From the NCBI GenBank assembly GCA_021199275.1, contig JAJQIJ010000021.1, positions 61,751-125,750 on the forward strand: DNA of 64,000 nt. Reading direction: 5' to 3'. The notes beneath the pieces were generated by a model. It was not told where the DNA came from. It worked only from the letters and a program-made list of their open reading frames with translations, and ran no database searches. Shown piece by piece: positions 16,720 to 26,101 of this stretch (position 1 is the stretch's first letter; each line of letters opens with the position of its first letter). This DNA is from Clostridiales bacterium (GTDB lineage Bacteria; Bacillota; Clostridia; Oscillospirales; Acutalibacteraceae). The translations under genes were made by a program, and so were the position numbers.

Positions 16720-18087
16720 ATGGAAAATCAAACCAACGCGGCTGTGCAATATAAAAAAATGACCGAAACGCCGCTGCCGAAGCTTATCAGTTCGCTGGCA
16801 GTGCCCAGCGTAATAAGCATGCTTGTAACCACCGTTTACAATATAACCGACACTTATTTTGTGTCTAAAATAAATGTTTCAGCCAGCGGTGCTGCGGGCA
16901 TAGTTTTCAGCCTAATGGCAATCATTCAGGCTTTCGGCTTTATGTTCGGCCACGGTTCGGGCAGCTGCATAAGCAGGCATCTCGGCAGCCGCGACATTGA
17001 TTCGGCAAGGGTTTATGCGTCAACAGGGTTTTTTGCGTCTCTTGTTTTCGGTGCGGCTCTGCTTGCCGCCGGGCTGGTTTTTCTTTCCCCGCTTATGAAG
17101 CTTTTGGGCAGCACTGACACCATTTTGCCTTATGCGTCAGATTATTGCCGCTGGATTTTAATTGCAGCCCCGGCCATGACAACAAGCTGCACGCTTAATA
17201 ATATTTTAAGATATGAAGGAATGGCGGCACTTTCCATGTATGGGCTGTGCGCCGGCAGCGTTATAAATATTGCGCTTGACCCAATACTTATTTTCAAGCT
17301 TGACATGGGCATTGCAGGCGCGGGCATTGCAACCGCAGTTTCACAATATATAAGCCTTGCTGTTTTACTGTCTGTATTTATAGCAAAAAAGACCCAAAGC
17401 AGAATTTCTTTCAAATACATATCTTTTAAGCCTCGCACAATAGGTGAAATTATGTACACAGGGCTGCCGTCTCTTGCGCGGCAGGGGCTAAACAGCATTT
17501 CCACAATGACTCTTAATGTGCAGGCCGGGCTGTATGGCGACGAATGCATTGCCGCCATGAGCATTGTGGCGCGGCTTGCAAACCTGCTGTTTTGCATTTG
17601 CGTGGGAATCGGGCAGGGCTTTCAGCCCGTTTCAGCATTTAATTACGGCGCAAAAAAATATTCGCGCGTAAAGTCAGGCATGACTTTTACATGGCTGCTT
17701 GCAACAGCCGTGACGGCGGTGCTGTCAGCTGTGTCTTTTGTGTTTTCTGACGAAATAATAGCCGTGTTCAGAGACGAGGCGCAAATTGTTGAAACCGGCT
17801 CTTTCGCGCTGAAAGCTCTTTGCTGCGCGCTGTTGCTGCTGCCCACGGTAATGCTTGCCAACATGACTTTTCAAAGCGTTGGCAAAAGCGCACGGGCGCT
17901 GTTTCTTGCCTGCGCGCAAAACGGGCTGTTTTATATTCCGCTGCTGCTCACCCTGCCGAAAGCGTGGGGCGTTTTGGGAATTGAGCTTTCGCAGCCGATT
18001 TCATATGTCATAGCAGCCTGTGTGTCCGTTCCGTTTCTTTTGAATTTCAGAAAAAAGTTAAAAGAGCAAAACAAAAAAGAAAATTAA
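16720..18087 (+). CDS. MATE-family multidrug/cation efflux protein
   Basis: 455 residues, twelve membrane spans in two six-helix halves, as usual for MATE antiporters that export organic cations by Na+ or H+ exchange. Helix 1 begins PLPKLISSLAVPSVISMLVT; the family motif region FGHGSGSCISRHLG is near residue 70. The substrate cannot be read from sequence. It is monocistronic, with no close upstream gene on the strand. Confidence 0.88.
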   Translation: MENQTNAAVQYKKMTETPLPKLISSLAVPSVISMLVTTVYNITDTYFVSKINVSASGAAGIVFSLMAIIQAFGFMFGHGSGSCISRHLGSRDIDSARVYASTGFFASLVFGAALLAAGLVFLSPLMKLLGSTDTILPYASDYCRWILIAAPAMTTSCTLNNILRYEGMAALSMYGLCAGSVINIALDPILIFKLDMGIAGAGIATAVSQYISLAVLLSVFIAKKTQSRISFKYISFKPRTIGEIMYTGLPSLARQGLNSISTMTLNVQAGLYGDECIAAMSIVARLANLLFCICVGIGQGFQPVSAFNYGAKKYSRVKSGMTFTWLLATAVTAVLSAVSFVFSDEIIAVFRDEAQIVETGSFALKALCCALLLLPTVMLANMTFQSVGKSARALFLACAQNGLFYIPLLLTLPKAWGVLGIELSQPISYVIAACVSVPFLLNFRKKLKEQNKKEN

Positions 18088-18122
18088 ACTTAAAAGCACG
18101 AAAAGTCAAATTATAATTTCTT

Positions 18123-18195
18123 TTTTTCGCTAATATTTTGCAGCTTTTTGAAAATAATAGCTTAAGCAGGGCTTAAAGAAAATTAGCGAAAAGAA
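18123..18195 (+). other. Long inverted repeat in the leader of the small helical protein gene
   Basis: TTTTCGCTAAT (18124-18134) and ATTAGCGAAAA (18182-18192) can form an 11-bp stem around a 47-nt loop, ending 17 nt before the next ATG, next to the ribosome binding site. It may hinder translation or end transcription from the MATE gene. Confidence 0.45.
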
Positions 18196-18208
18196 AAGGC
18201 GATGTGAA

Positions 18209-18643
18209 ATGGTTAACGACGACACAAAAAAGCTTTTAAAGGAATGTAATGCGGGAATAAAAATGGGCGTGCTGTCAATTGACGATGTTATAGACAAGGT
18301 TGAAAACGAAACTTTCAAAAGTCTTTTAAACAAATGCAAAGACCGCCACAATGCCCTTGGCAGTGAAACGCGCGCGCTGCTTAACAGCTGCGATAACGGC
18401 GGTAAAGAGCCGAATGTCATGGCGCGTTCAATGAGCTTTATGAAAACACAGCTCAAAACGTCACTGCAGCCGGGCGACGCCACCATTGCAAATTTGATAA
18501 CAGACGGCTGCGACATGGGCGTAAAATCACTAAACCGTTATTTAAACGAATATAAAGCTGCCAGCGAACAGGCAAAAGACATTGCCAAACGGCTTGTCAA
18601 TTTGGAAGAACAGCTTACAACAGACATTGCGCCGTATCTTTAA
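18209..18643 (+). CDS. Small all-helical cytosolic protein (DUF2383/ferritin-like?)
   Basis: 144 residues, predicted mainly as four amphipathic helices, with no signal or span. The pattern (DTKKLLKECNAGIKMGVLSI ... ALGSETRALLNS ... QAKDIAKRLVNLEEQL) resembles the helical-bundle DUF2383/ferritin-like proteins common in Clostridia, but no metal ligands are obvious. Function unknown. ATG 18209 has AAAAGGCGATG upstream. Confidence 0.6.
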   Translation: MVNDDTKKLLKECNAGIKMGVLSIDDVIDKVENETFKSLLNKCKDRHNALGSETRALLNSCDNGGKEPNVMARSMSFMKTQLKTSLQPGDATIANLITDGCDMGVKSLNRYLNEYKAASEQAKDIAKRLVNLEEQLTTDIAPYL

Positions 18644-18705
18644 TTTGTGCAAGCTTCCCGGCTTAAAATCAAGCTTTCACCAATAGCGCTTGCCGCTCTA
18701 AATTA

Positions 18706-18738
18706 AAAAGCCGCCGTGCGAATTGCACGGCGGCTTTG
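18706..18738. terminator. Bidirectional terminator
   Basis: Perfect 13-bp stem AAAGCCGCCGTGC / GCACGGCGGCTTT with a 5-nt loop, flanked by A-rich and T-containing sides. It lies between the convergent small-protein gene and pduL. Confidence 0.7.
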
Positions 18739-18757
18739 CTGTAGCCTGAAAGCAGTG

Positions 18758-19342
18758 TCAGCTCTGCTGAATTTCACCGTAAGCGCCGGCTGGCGGGCAT
18801 GCGGCGTTTGCTTCGTCTGTATCAATATGCATTGCAAGCGCATATGAATCTGACACGCGCACAATGACATCGCCGAAAATAAGTTCGCGCCCGCTTGCGC
18901 TGGGAACTTTCACGCTGACTGTCTGCCCGTCTTTCAGGCCCATGCGCTGCGCGTCTGCCACAGTGGCGTGAATGTGGCGCTGGGCGGCAATGACACCCTC
19001 TTTGATTTCAACGCGCCCTTTCGGGCCTTCAATAACACAGGAGCCGGAGCCCTTTACGTTTCCGCTTTCTCTTATTGGCGCAGTTACCCCAATTGACCTT
19101 GCGTCTGTAAGCGACAGCTCAATTTGCGTGGCAGCCCTTACCGGGCCCAAAACTGAAACTGCGGGGAATTCGCCCTTTGCGCCTATAACGCGCACCCTTT
19201 CGTTTGCAGCAAACTGCCCCGGCTGAGACAGCTCTTTTTTAAATGTAAGCTCATATCCTTTTCCGAAAAGCGTTTCCAAGTCCTGCTGAGTCAGGTGCAC
19301 ATGGCGCGCAGACGTTTCAATTAAAACCTTATTATTTTCCAT
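18758..19342 (-). CDS. pduL: Phosphate propanoyltransferase / phosphotransacylase PduL
   Basis: Interconverts acyl-CoA and acyl phosphate (propanoyl or acetyl), feeding acyl-phosphate kinases to make ATP. 194 residues with the two PduL barrels. The zinc-site His pairs are ARHVHLTQQD (residues about 12-21) and AQRHIHATV (about 119-127). The microcompartment-targeting N-terminal peptide is absent and no compartment genes are near, so it is probably the free cytosolic phosphotransacetylase form found in Clostridia. ATG 19342 has AGAGGT upstream. Confidence 0.88.
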   Translation of the reverse strand: MENNKVLIETSARHVHLTQQDLETLFGKGYELTFKKELSQPGQFAANERVRVIGAKGEFPAVSVLGPVRAATQIELSLTDARSIGVTAPIRESGNVKGSGSCVIEGPKGRVEIKEGVIAAQRHIHATVADAQRMGLKDGQTVSVKVPSASGRELIFGDVIVRVSDSYALAMHIDTDEANAACPPAGAYGEIQQS

Positions 19343-19464
19343 AACTATACCTCTTTTCAAATTAAATGCCGCCGGGTAAAGTGCGGCGTGAATTCAGCCG
19401 TTAATAATAGCAGAGTGCATTTTTAACATATTTTTGGGGTGGTAAGCTCATAAAAGCAGTTAAG

Positions 19465-19584
19465 CCAAGTGCCCAACGCTGCCGCCCCACGGGATATTGC
19501 AACCCCGCAGATTAAAAGCCAAAGGCGCTTACCGCCGGCGCAGGGCGAAGCCTTATGAAGCGGGGCATTTCCCACTAAGTTATT
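19465..19584 (+). repeat. Dispersed element, copy 3
   Basis: The right end GCATTTCCCACTAAGTTATT is identical to copy 4, preceded by a GCGGGG block. Interior CCAACGCTGCCGCCCC and a GATTAAAAGCC segment match other copies. The left end is degenerate. It lies directly before the udg promoter. Confidence 0.65.
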
Positions 19585-19599
19585 TTATACCCTTTTCGG

Positions 19600-19628
19600 T
19601 TGCTTTTCAATAGATAAATTGATATAAT
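19600..19628 (+). promoter_or_regulatory. Sigma-A promoter of the uracil-DNA glycosylase gene
   Basis: TTGCTT (19600-19605), 17-nt spacer, TATAAT (19623-19628), giving a leader of about 35 nt. Confidence 0.7.
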
Positions 19629-19669
19629 TTAATAAACGGCTTTGATTTTTTTGTTTATGGGGTGGTAAA

Positions 19670-20230
19670 ATGACTATGGACGAACTTTATAAAGAATGCG
19701 CCGCGTGCACAAAATGCCCGCTTTGCGAGGGCAGGACAAACCTGGTGTTCGGCAGCGGAAACGCCAATGCCGGCATCATGCTTATAGGCGAGGGCCCTGG
19801 CGAAAATGAAGATTTGCAGGGGCTGCCGTTTGTGGGGCGCAGCGGGCAACTTCTGGACAAGTTTTTGCAGGCTGTTGAGCTTGAGCGCAGCCGCGACGTA
19901 TATATAGCCAACATAGTAAAATGCCGCCCGCCAAAAAACAGAGACCCAAAGCCCGAAGAACAGGATTTGTGCATTAAATGGCTCAGGCGACAATATCAAA
20001 TTATAGAGCCCAAAATAATAGTTTGCCTTGGCAGAATAGCCGCGCAGAAAATAATAAGCCCGGACTTTAAAGTGACGCGCCAGCACGGGCAATTTATTGA
20101 AAAGGGCGGCGTGCTTATGATGGGCACATTTCACCCGGCGGCAATTTTGAGAAACCCAAACAACAAAGAAGCTGCCCTTGCCGACTGGTTTGCGCTGCGT
20201 GAAAAAATGCATGAACTGGGCATTAATTAA
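19670..20230 (+). CDS. Type-4 uracil-DNA glycosylase
   Basis: Removes uracil from DNA to start base-excision repair. 186 residues with the iron-sulfur signature Cys of family 4 UDGs: CAACTKC near residue 10-16 (also CPLC just after), CRPPKNRDP near 85 and EEQDLC near 100. Motif 1 is GEGPGENEDLQGLPFVGRSG and motif 2 is GTFHPAAILRNP with the catalytic His. GGTGG lies about 6 nt before the ATG. It is followed by two hairpins. Confidence 0.9.
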   Translation: MTMDELYKECAACTKCPLCEGRTNLVFGSGNANAGIMLIGEGPGENEDLQGLPFVGRSGQLLDKFLQAVELERSRDVYIANIVKCRPPKNRDPKPEEQDLCIKWLRRQYQIIEPKIIVCLGRIAAQKIISPDFKVTRQHGQFIEKGGVLMMGTFHPAAILRNPNNKEAALADWFALREKMHELGIN

Positions 20231-20295
20231 AAGCAATGCTAAAGAGCAAAGGCGCCGTTTCAGCACAGCGCTCATAAGCGCCTTAATATAAAAAA

Positions 20296-20362
20296 CAGCC
20301 GCCCATTTAATGAAAGGCGGCTGAATTTTCACTTAAAAAGCGGCAGAAAAACTGCCGCTTTT
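20296..20362. terminator. Two tandem hairpins after udg
   Basis: Hairpin A: CAGCCGCC / GGCGGCTG (20296-20323). Hairpin B: AAAAGCGGCAG / CTGCCGCTTTT (20336-20362), which can work on either strand. They separate udg from the convergent pyrG. Confidence 0.65.
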
Positions 20363-20364
20363 AA

Positions 20365-20500
20365 TTCAATAAGGGCTTGCCCGTTATTCAACGTGGGGGT
20401 GGCAGAATGCTGTCGCACCACGGCGGGAAATTGTGCTCGCCGCCAATTAAAAATGTCCCCCGCCCTTACAGAGGCGGGGGACATTTCCCACTAAGTTATT
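20365..20500 (+). repeat. Dispersed element, copy 4 (best full-length copy)
   Basis: Begins TCAATAAGGGCTTGCCCG and continues GTTATTCAACGT. The interior contains ATTGTGCTCGCCGCCAATTA, and a hairpin TCCCCCGCC / GGCGGGGGA follows. It ends CATTTCCCACTAAGTTATT. The right end overlaps the pyrG stop codon (20496-20498). Used here as the reference copy. Confidence 0.8.
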
Positions 20501-22121
20501 TTTTGTTTTTTTCAAAATGCTCTGCAGCAGCTGTTACAAAGCCTCTGAAAAGCGGGTGCGGCCTGTTGGGGCGGCTTTTGAATTCCGGGTGAAACTGTTC
20601 GGCAACAAACCACGGGTGTTCCGGCAGTTCAATCATTTCTATAATATGGTTATCAGGCGAAGTGCCTGAAAAAATCATGCCTGCTCTTGAAAGCATGTCT
20701 CTGTAATCGTTGTTGACTTCATAGCGGTGGCGGTGGCGCTCATAAATCATTGCCGCGCCGTAAAGGTCATATGCCTTTGTGTCAGGCTTAAGCGCACAGG
20801 GGTATTGCCCAAGGCGCATTGTGCCGCCCATTTCTTCAACAGATTTCTGTTCCGGCAAAATGTCTATTACCGGGTAAGGTGTGGCGGGGTCTATTTCAGC
20901 GGAATTTGCGCCTGCAAGCCCCAGCACATTTCTTGCGAATTCAATTATGGCCACCTGCATGCCAAGGCAAATGCCAAGGTAAGGAACATTATGTGTTCTG
21001 GCATAATTGGCGGCTATAATTTTGCCCTCTATTCCCCTGCTGCCAAAGCCGCCGGGCACCAGTATTCCGTCCATTTTACCAAGAATTTGCTGCACGTCAA
21101 CCCCATTGCCCTCAAGCGTTTCAGAGTCAATCCAGTTTATATGTACGTTTGAACGTGTTGCAATGCCGCCGTGCTTTAAAGCTTCGTTAACCGAAATATA
21201 GCTGTCGTGCAGCTCAACATATTTGCCCACCATTCCTATTTCAACAGTGCGCACCGGGTTTCGCAGTGCGTCAAGCATTTCTTCCCAGTCGGCAAGGTCG
21301 CACTCGCCGCATTGGAGCTGCAGCTTATCAATGACAACCTTGTCAAGCCCCTCTTTTTTAAGCATCATGGGCACGGAATATAAAATGTCGCAATTTCTGT
21401 TTTCAATTACACATTGCTCGTCTACATTGCAGAAAAGCGCTATTTTCCTTTTTATGTCATCTGTAATCGGGTAATCGTCTGTCCTGCACACAATAATGTC
21501 AGGGTGAATGCCTATTGACAGCAGCTCCTTAACGCTGTGCTGCGTGGGCTTTGACTTGAGTTCGGCAGACGCCGCAAGATATGGCACAAGAGTAACATGA
21601 ATGAAAAGACAGTTCGCCCTGCCGTATTCAACGGAAAACTGGCGAATTGCTTCTAAAAACGGCTGGCTTTCAATGTCGCCCACGGTGCCGCCTATTTCAA
21701 CTATGCACACATCACTGTCTGTGCCGGCATTTTTTAAAATGGCGCGTTTTATTTCATTGGTAACATGCGGAATAATTTGAATTGTCTGCCCGCCGTAAAC
21801 GCCCTTGCGTTCATCAGAAATAACTTTCCAGTAAACCCGCCCCGACGTAAGGTTTGAATTTTGAGACAGCGAAACGTCAATAAACCTTTCGTAATGCCCC
21901 AAATCAAGGTCTGTTTCAGCGCCGTCGTCAGTAACAAAAACTTCGCCGTGCTGAACGGGGTTCATTGTGCCGGGGTCAACATTAAAATAGGGGTCAAGCT
22001 TCTGCGCCATTACGCGCAGCCCCCTTGATTTGAGCAGCCTGCCCAGTGAAGCCGCCGTTATTCCCTTGCCGAGCCCGCTGACAACGCCGCCCGTTACAAA
22101 TATATATTTAGGGGATTCCAA
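20496..22121 (-). CDS. pyrG: CTP synthase
   Basis: Makes CTP from UTP, ATP and glutamine. 541 residues: an N-terminal synthetase domain ([35 protein letters not shown]) and a C-terminal class I glutamine amidotransferase with nucleophile Cys in [12 protein letters not shown] and the HPEF His. The start is TTG 22121, matching the universal N-terminus ([11 protein letters not shown]) with AGGAGGAG just upstream. The stop codon lies in a dispersed element. The leader has competing hairpins (see 22148). Confidence 0.95.
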   Translation of the reverse strand: MESPKYIFVTGGVVSGLGKGITAASLGRLLKSRGLRVMAQKLDPYFNVDPGTMNPVQHGEVFVTDDGAETDLDLGHYERFIDVSLSQNSNLTSGRVYWKVISDERKGVYGGQTIQIIPHVTNEIKRAILKNAGTDSDVCIVEIGGTVGDIESQPFLEAIRQFSVEYGRANCLFIHVTLVPYLAASAELKSKPTQHSVKELLSIGIHPDIIVCRTDDYPITDDIKRKIALFCNVDEQCVIENRNCDILYSVPMMLKKEGLDKVVIDKLQLQCGECDLADWEEMLDALRNPVRTVEIGMVGKYVELHDSYISVNEALKHGGIATRSNVHINWIDSETLEGNGVDVQQILGKMDGILVPGGFGSRGIEGKIIAANYARTHNVPYLGICLGMQVAIIEFARNVLGLAGANSAEIDPATPYPVIDILPEQKSVEEMGGTMRLGQYPCALKPDTKAYDLYGAAMIYERHRHRYEVNNDYRDMLSRAGMIFSGTSPDNHIIEMIELPEHPWFVAEQFHPEFKSRPNRPHPLFRGFVTAAAEHFEKNKK

Positions 22122-22147
22122 ATTTACTCCTCCTGACAAAATATAGT

Positions 22148-22184
22148 AAAAAAGCGGCCGTACCCCCGTACAAGCCGCTTGTAC
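22148..22184 (-). promoter_or_regulatory. pyrG leader with competing hairpins (putative attenuator)
   Basis: The transcript can fold hairpin 1 (GTACAAG-CGG-CTTGTAC, 22184-22168) or a GC-rich terminator (GCGGC..GTAC-loop-GTAC..GCCGC, then six T, 22180-22148). They share bases, so only one can form. Bacillus pyrG is controlled by reiterative transcription and a terminator; this start region does not read GGGC, so the trigger may differ. Confidence 0.55.
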
Positions 22185-22190
22185 CAATTT

Positions 22191-22219
22191 ATTATACAGT
22201 AAAACTTTCTTTAAATCAA
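22191..22219 (-). promoter_or_regulatory. Sigma-A promoter of pyrG
   Basis: Minus strand: TTGATT (22219-22214), 17-nt spacer, TATAAT (22196-22191). Confidence 0.8.
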
Positions 22220-22295
22220 TAGCGAAACAACTTTTTTCTTTTAATTTTAATAAGAGCCCGCAACGCCCGTTCGGCTATTGATTTTAAGAAACGCA

Positions 22296-24557
22296 TTAAA
22301 GATTTTTCGGCTTTTTAATATTATTGAGCTTTTTATTTATTGAAATAATCTGTTCTTTTGAAAACAAATTACCCGCCATTGAAAAAGCACGTTTAAGCGA
22401 AAAGCCCTTTGCCATGTCAATCATGGTTTTATTAATTGTAAAGCCCGCCAGCGACATGCCGCCGCCCTTTTTTTTGTCTTTTTTGCCGCTGCCTTTCGGT
22501 GAAAGTGCAGCTTTCACAGCGGGAATCATTGATATGAGCGCAAGCTTGCCCTTAAAGCTTTTCATAATGTCGCCCAAAGTGTCGTTAACTGAATAGTAGC
22601 CTGCCGGAGTCTCTATTTCAAACCAGTTTATAACATCGCCCTCAGACTGCATTACATATGCTTCATTAGGCGTATCAACCTTTCTTATTACAGCGCTGTC
22701 TTCATATTCGCCTGCCTTTGCAACTATTTTGCTTTCACCGACATTGGCAATTTCAAATGTGAAAAACGGAAATTCGCCGCGCTGCTGCAACGCAATGCTT
22801 TCGCCGTTTACAAACAGCTCTACTTGTGGCTGGTTTGTGTAAACTTTAACCGTGGCGGTGTCTTCAACCCTGTCAACATATCTTTTGGAACAGATGTGCA
22901 CAAACGGCTCGTCTGACAGCCATGCTTTATAAGCGTAAAAGCTGTCTTTTTTATATTTCCTGTCAAAGGTCACCAAGCCCTTGTGGTTCATGCCGTTTTC
23001 GCCGCCTTCGCTGCGCGCGTCTGCCGCGAAGTCAAACATATTCCACACATGAGTCGCCCACAGCCACGGGCGCGCCGATATCTGTTTTATAAGCTCTTCG
23101 TGGTAATAGGCCTGATATTCTTCTGTGTAATCGCCCTGTTCAGGTGCAGATGTGTGCCAGTTTAACGCTTCACAGCCGTATTCGCTTATGCCGATTGCCC
23201 TGTTTGGGTATTTTTTATGAAACTTGTCAAACCATGGGCCGTACATGCTCACATTGCCGCCATACCAGCCGAAATAGTGGTTATATGACACAATGTCAGT
23301 CAAATGGGCATATTCTTCGTCAGGGGAACACATGGTTATAACCGCAAGGGTGGTTGGCCTGGTTTTATCTATTGAATGAACCAAATCATTAAGCACCTTG
23401 TGGTTTTCAAGCAGGCTTTCGTCTTTCGCCCCCGCCATTGTTATTTCGTTTGAAAGCCCCCATGTAACAATGCACGGGTGGTTGTAATTTTGATACACAA
23501 GCTCTTTCATCTGCGAAACGGTGTTGTCGGTGCCCTGCGGCATATGCCTTGAAATATAAGGAATTTCAGCCCAGACTATAAGGCCCCTTTCGTCGCACAA
23601 ATCATAAAAAGCCTGGGCGTGCTGGTAATGCGCAAGCCTTATGGTGTTGGCGCCCATTTCGCATATCAGCTCTATGTCCTCTTTATGGTGTTCAACAGTC
23701 AGTGCGTTGCCTATTTCAGGCCTGTCCTGGTGGCGCGAAACGCCCCTTAGCGGATATTCGCGCCCGTTTAAAACAAAGCCCCTTTGTGGGTCCACCTCAA
23801 AGCTTCTTATGCCGAAGCGCACATTGACTTCGTCAAGCTCTTCGCCGCCGTCTTTAAGAACAGCCCTGAGCGTGTAAAGATATGGGTCTTTAACACCGTC
23901 CCACAGATGAACGTTTTCAAGCTTTATATTCACTTTCGGGTTTTTGCCCGCCGATTCCTGAACTGCTATAACCGTGCCATTGTCAATTATTTCAAATGTA
24001 ACCACACCTTCGCAAAAAGCCTGCGCGCTAATGTCTGCGCCGGTTCCGTTTACAGTGGGCGTTACCATAACGCCGGGCGCACCGTAATAGTCAAGGTCAA
24101 AATGCTGCTTTGGCACGCCCACCAGCAACACATCTCTGTAAATACCGCCGTAAAATGTGAAATCTGCCTGCTGCGGGTATACAAATTCATTAGGCGAATT
24201 GTCTGCCGAAATAACGAGCAGGTTGTTTTCTTTTATTTCGCCAAGCTTTACTCTGAAAGTTGAATACCCGCCGTCATGGCGCGCAATGCTTTTTGAATTC
24301 CAAAACACCTCTGCCGAAGAGTTAACGCCGTCAAGCTGCAAATAAACAACATCACCCGCAGGCATATCTGTGCTTTTAAGTTCCTTGGCGAAAAAGCATT
24401 TGCCGCGGTAATAGTCGTTGCCGCCGTCTTGCCCGTCTTTGCCGTTCCATGTATATGGCAAATCAAGCGCCGCGCCGCTCTCAGGCAATGATTTCGGCGG
24501 TTCCTTGGCGTCTTTCAGAAAACGCCATTCTTTATTTATAAGCTTAATATTTCTCAT
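22296..24557 (-). CDS. Glycoside hydrolase family 2 (beta-galactosidase-like)
   Basis: Cytosolic (no signal peptide) GH2 enzyme of 753 residues, with jelly-roll (1-150), Ig-like (150-255) and TIM-barrel (255-560) domains. The acid/base is E371 (WGLSNEIT) and the nucleophile E459 (GISEYGCEA). It probably hydrolyses beta-galactosides or related sugars imported by the symporter encoded 46 nt upstream in the same operon. The last 100 residues after the Ig-like domain form an unusual Lys/Gly-rich, helix-prone tail (KGSGKKDKKKGGG at about 685) that GH2 enzymes normally lack. Confidence 0.85.
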   Translation of the reverse strand: MRNIKLINKEWRFLKDAKEPPKSLPESGAALDLPYTWNGKDGQDGGNDYYRGKCFFAKELKSTDMPAGDVVYLQLDGVNSSAEVFWNSKSIARHDGGYSTFRVKLGEIKENNLLVISADNSPNEFVYPQQADFTFYGGIYRDVLLVGVPKQHFDLDYYGAPGVMVTPTVNGTGADISAQAFCEGVVTFEIIDNGTVIAVQESAGKNPKVNIKLENVHLWDGVKDPYLYTLRAVLKDGGEELDEVNVRFGIRSFEVDPQRGFVLNGREYPLRGVSRHQDRPEIGNALTVEHHKEDIELICEMGANTIRLAHYQHAQAFYDLCDERGLIVWAEIPYISRHMPQGTDNTVSQMKELVYQNYNHPCIVTWGLSNEITMAGAKDESLLENHKVLNDLVHSIDKTRPTTLAVITMCSPDEEYAHLTDIVSYNHYFGWYGGNVSMYGPWFDKFHKKYPNRAIGISEYGCEALNWHTSAPEQGDYTEEYQAYYHEELIKQISARPWLWATHVWNMFDFAADARSEGGENGMNHKGLVTFDRKYKKDSFYAYKAWLSDEPFVHICSKRYVDRVEDTATVKVYTNQPQVELFVNGESIALQQRGEFPFFTFEIANVGESKIVAKAGEYEDSAVIRKVDTPNEAYVMQSEGDVINWFEIETPAGYYSVNDTLGDIMKSFKGKLALISMIPAVKAALSPKGSGKKDKKKGGGMSLAGFTINKTMIDMAKGFSLKRAFSMAGNLFSKEQIISINKKLNNIKKPKNL

Positions 24558-24603
24558 GTCAGTGCACCTTTCTGCCGCAGCCGGCGGCTTTCACGGCTTT
24601 TGT

Positions 24604-25965
24604 TCAATTTTCCGCAGTTTTGTTGAATTCGCGCTCTTCCTTAAGGCCTATATTATATATAAATTTCATTGACAAAGTCATTATCGCAAGCCCTATTATT
24701 AAAAGCACTATATAAAGATTTTTAATGTTTTCAGACGCCTGGGCGGTTTGCACAGAGGCAGTTTCCACATAGCCCACAGCGCTCAGAGCAAGCGCAACAA
24801 CCGCCGAGCCTATTCCCTGTGAAAGCTTGCGGAAAAATGAATACAGGGCGTAAAGCGAGCCCTCTTCGCGCACGCCTTTCTTGCGGTAGCTGTCTTCAAT
24901 ACAGTCAGCGACTATGGCCCAGACTATAATTTGGAACACGCAGCAGCCGGTGTTCACAAACATCAGCCCTATTACATAAATTATTATTCCCTTGGTGTCA
25001 GGCGTTATGGGCACAACCAACATTAAAACACCCGCTATTACGCTGACAAGGCCCGACAGGCTGAGCAGCTTTTTCTTGCCTATTTTTGCAGCAATATTTG
25101 ACGCAAACGGCATAAACGCCACCAGCGGAATATAAGACGCAATCATGGCCAGCGTGGCTTTGCCCGCGTCGTTAAAATAAAACTGGAACACCAGATTATT
25201 TACCGACATGGAAGAATTATAAAATATAACAACGGCAACCGTTGCAATGGTTATGCCCACCATGGCGCGGTTTGTGAAAAACGACTTGATTGTGGAAAGA
25301 TAGCTTACTTTTTCAACCTTGTCTTCCCTTACAACCCTTTCGGTTACCATTTTGCGCAATGCAAAGAAAGCAAAAAACGCCGCCACGGAAAATACAACCG
25401 AAACCACAAACAACCTGTTGGCAGACAGCACATTGTCTTCATAAACAAGCCTTGGCAGCAGCATAATAAGAATTGCCGGCAGCGCCGCGCCTATGCTTCT
25501 GAAAGTAGACAGCGTTGTGCGCTGCTTAGGGTCGTCTGTAATAACGGAATGCAGCGAGCCGTAAGGCACGTTTATCATTGTGTAAGCAACAGACCACAGG
25601 CAATATGAAATTAAGCACCAAAGTATTTTTCCTATGTCTGAAAAGCTGCCAACCGGCGTGAAAATCATTATCGAAAATGCCACGAAGCCGACTGAGCCTA
25701 TGGAAATCCACGGCATAAACTTGCTTTTGCTGCCTATGCGTTTTCTGTCTACCATAGAGCCTATAAGCACATCGTTGACAGCGTCCCACACCTTTGACAC
25801 CACAATTATCCACGCCCAGTTAGCCGCGCTCAGGCCTATGCACTGGGTGTAAAATAAATACATATATGACGACACAAGCTGAAATGAAAAATTACAGCCC
25901 ATATCGCCGAATGCATAGCCTATTTTGTCGCGCATGCCAAAAGGCCTAATCTCTTTTTCAGCCAT
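24604..25965 (-). CDS. GPH-family sugar:cation symporter
   Basis: Major-facilitator protein of the glycoside-pentoside-hexuronide group (MelB/LacS-like), 453 residues, about twelve spans. It begins MAEKEIRPFGMRDKIGYAFGD, typical of the family, and has NVPYGSLHSVITDDPKQRT at the first cytoplasmic loop region. The start at 25965 has AGAGGT upstream. It lies directly before the GH2 gene; the pair forms an uptake-and-cleavage unit for a beta-linked sugar. Confidence 0.85.
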   Translation of the reverse strand: MAEKEIRPFGMRDKIGYAFGDMGCNFSFQLVSSYMYLFYTQCIGLSAANWAWIIVVSKVWDAVNDVLIGSMVDRKRIGSKSKFMPWISIGSVGFVAFSIMIFTPVGSFSDIGKILWCLISYCLWSVAYTMINVPYGSLHSVITDDPKQRTTLSTFRSIGAALPAILIMLLPRLVYEDNVLSANRLFVVSVVFSVAAFFAFFALRKMVTERVVREDKVEKVSYLSTIKSFFTNRAMVGITIATVAVVIFYNSSMSVNNLVFQFYFNDAGKATLAMIASYIPLVAFMPFASNIAAKIGKKKLLSLSGLVSVIAGVLMLVVPITPDTKGIIIYVIGLMFVNTGCCVFQIIVWAIVADCIEDSYRKKGVREEGSLYALYSFFRKLSQGIGSAVVALALSAVGYVETASVQTAQASENIKNLYIVLLIIGLAIMTLSMKFIYNIGLKEEREFNKTAEN

Positions 25966-26101
25966 ATGAAAAATACCTCTCTTTTTAGAAAAAATAAACA
26001 AAACTTTTTAACATAATTATACAATACTAATATAGTACTTTCAAGAGATAAAAAACTTTTTCACTTGCGGCTTGCCCGGCTGTTAATTTGGCAAAAGCGC
26101 C

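Larger units (their letters stand above)
19343..19669. other. Intergenic region with dispersed-element copy and udg promoter
   Basis: Between the diverging pduL and uracil-DNA glycosylase genes. It holds element copy 3 (19465-19584) and a plus-strand promoter (19600-19628). The first 120 nt hold nothing I can name. Confidence 0.65.

Noticed and set aside
25975..26035. Possible Pho box TTAACA-N5-ATACAA
   Set aside because: The second hexamer fails the consensus and the orientation does not fit the sugar symporter gene.
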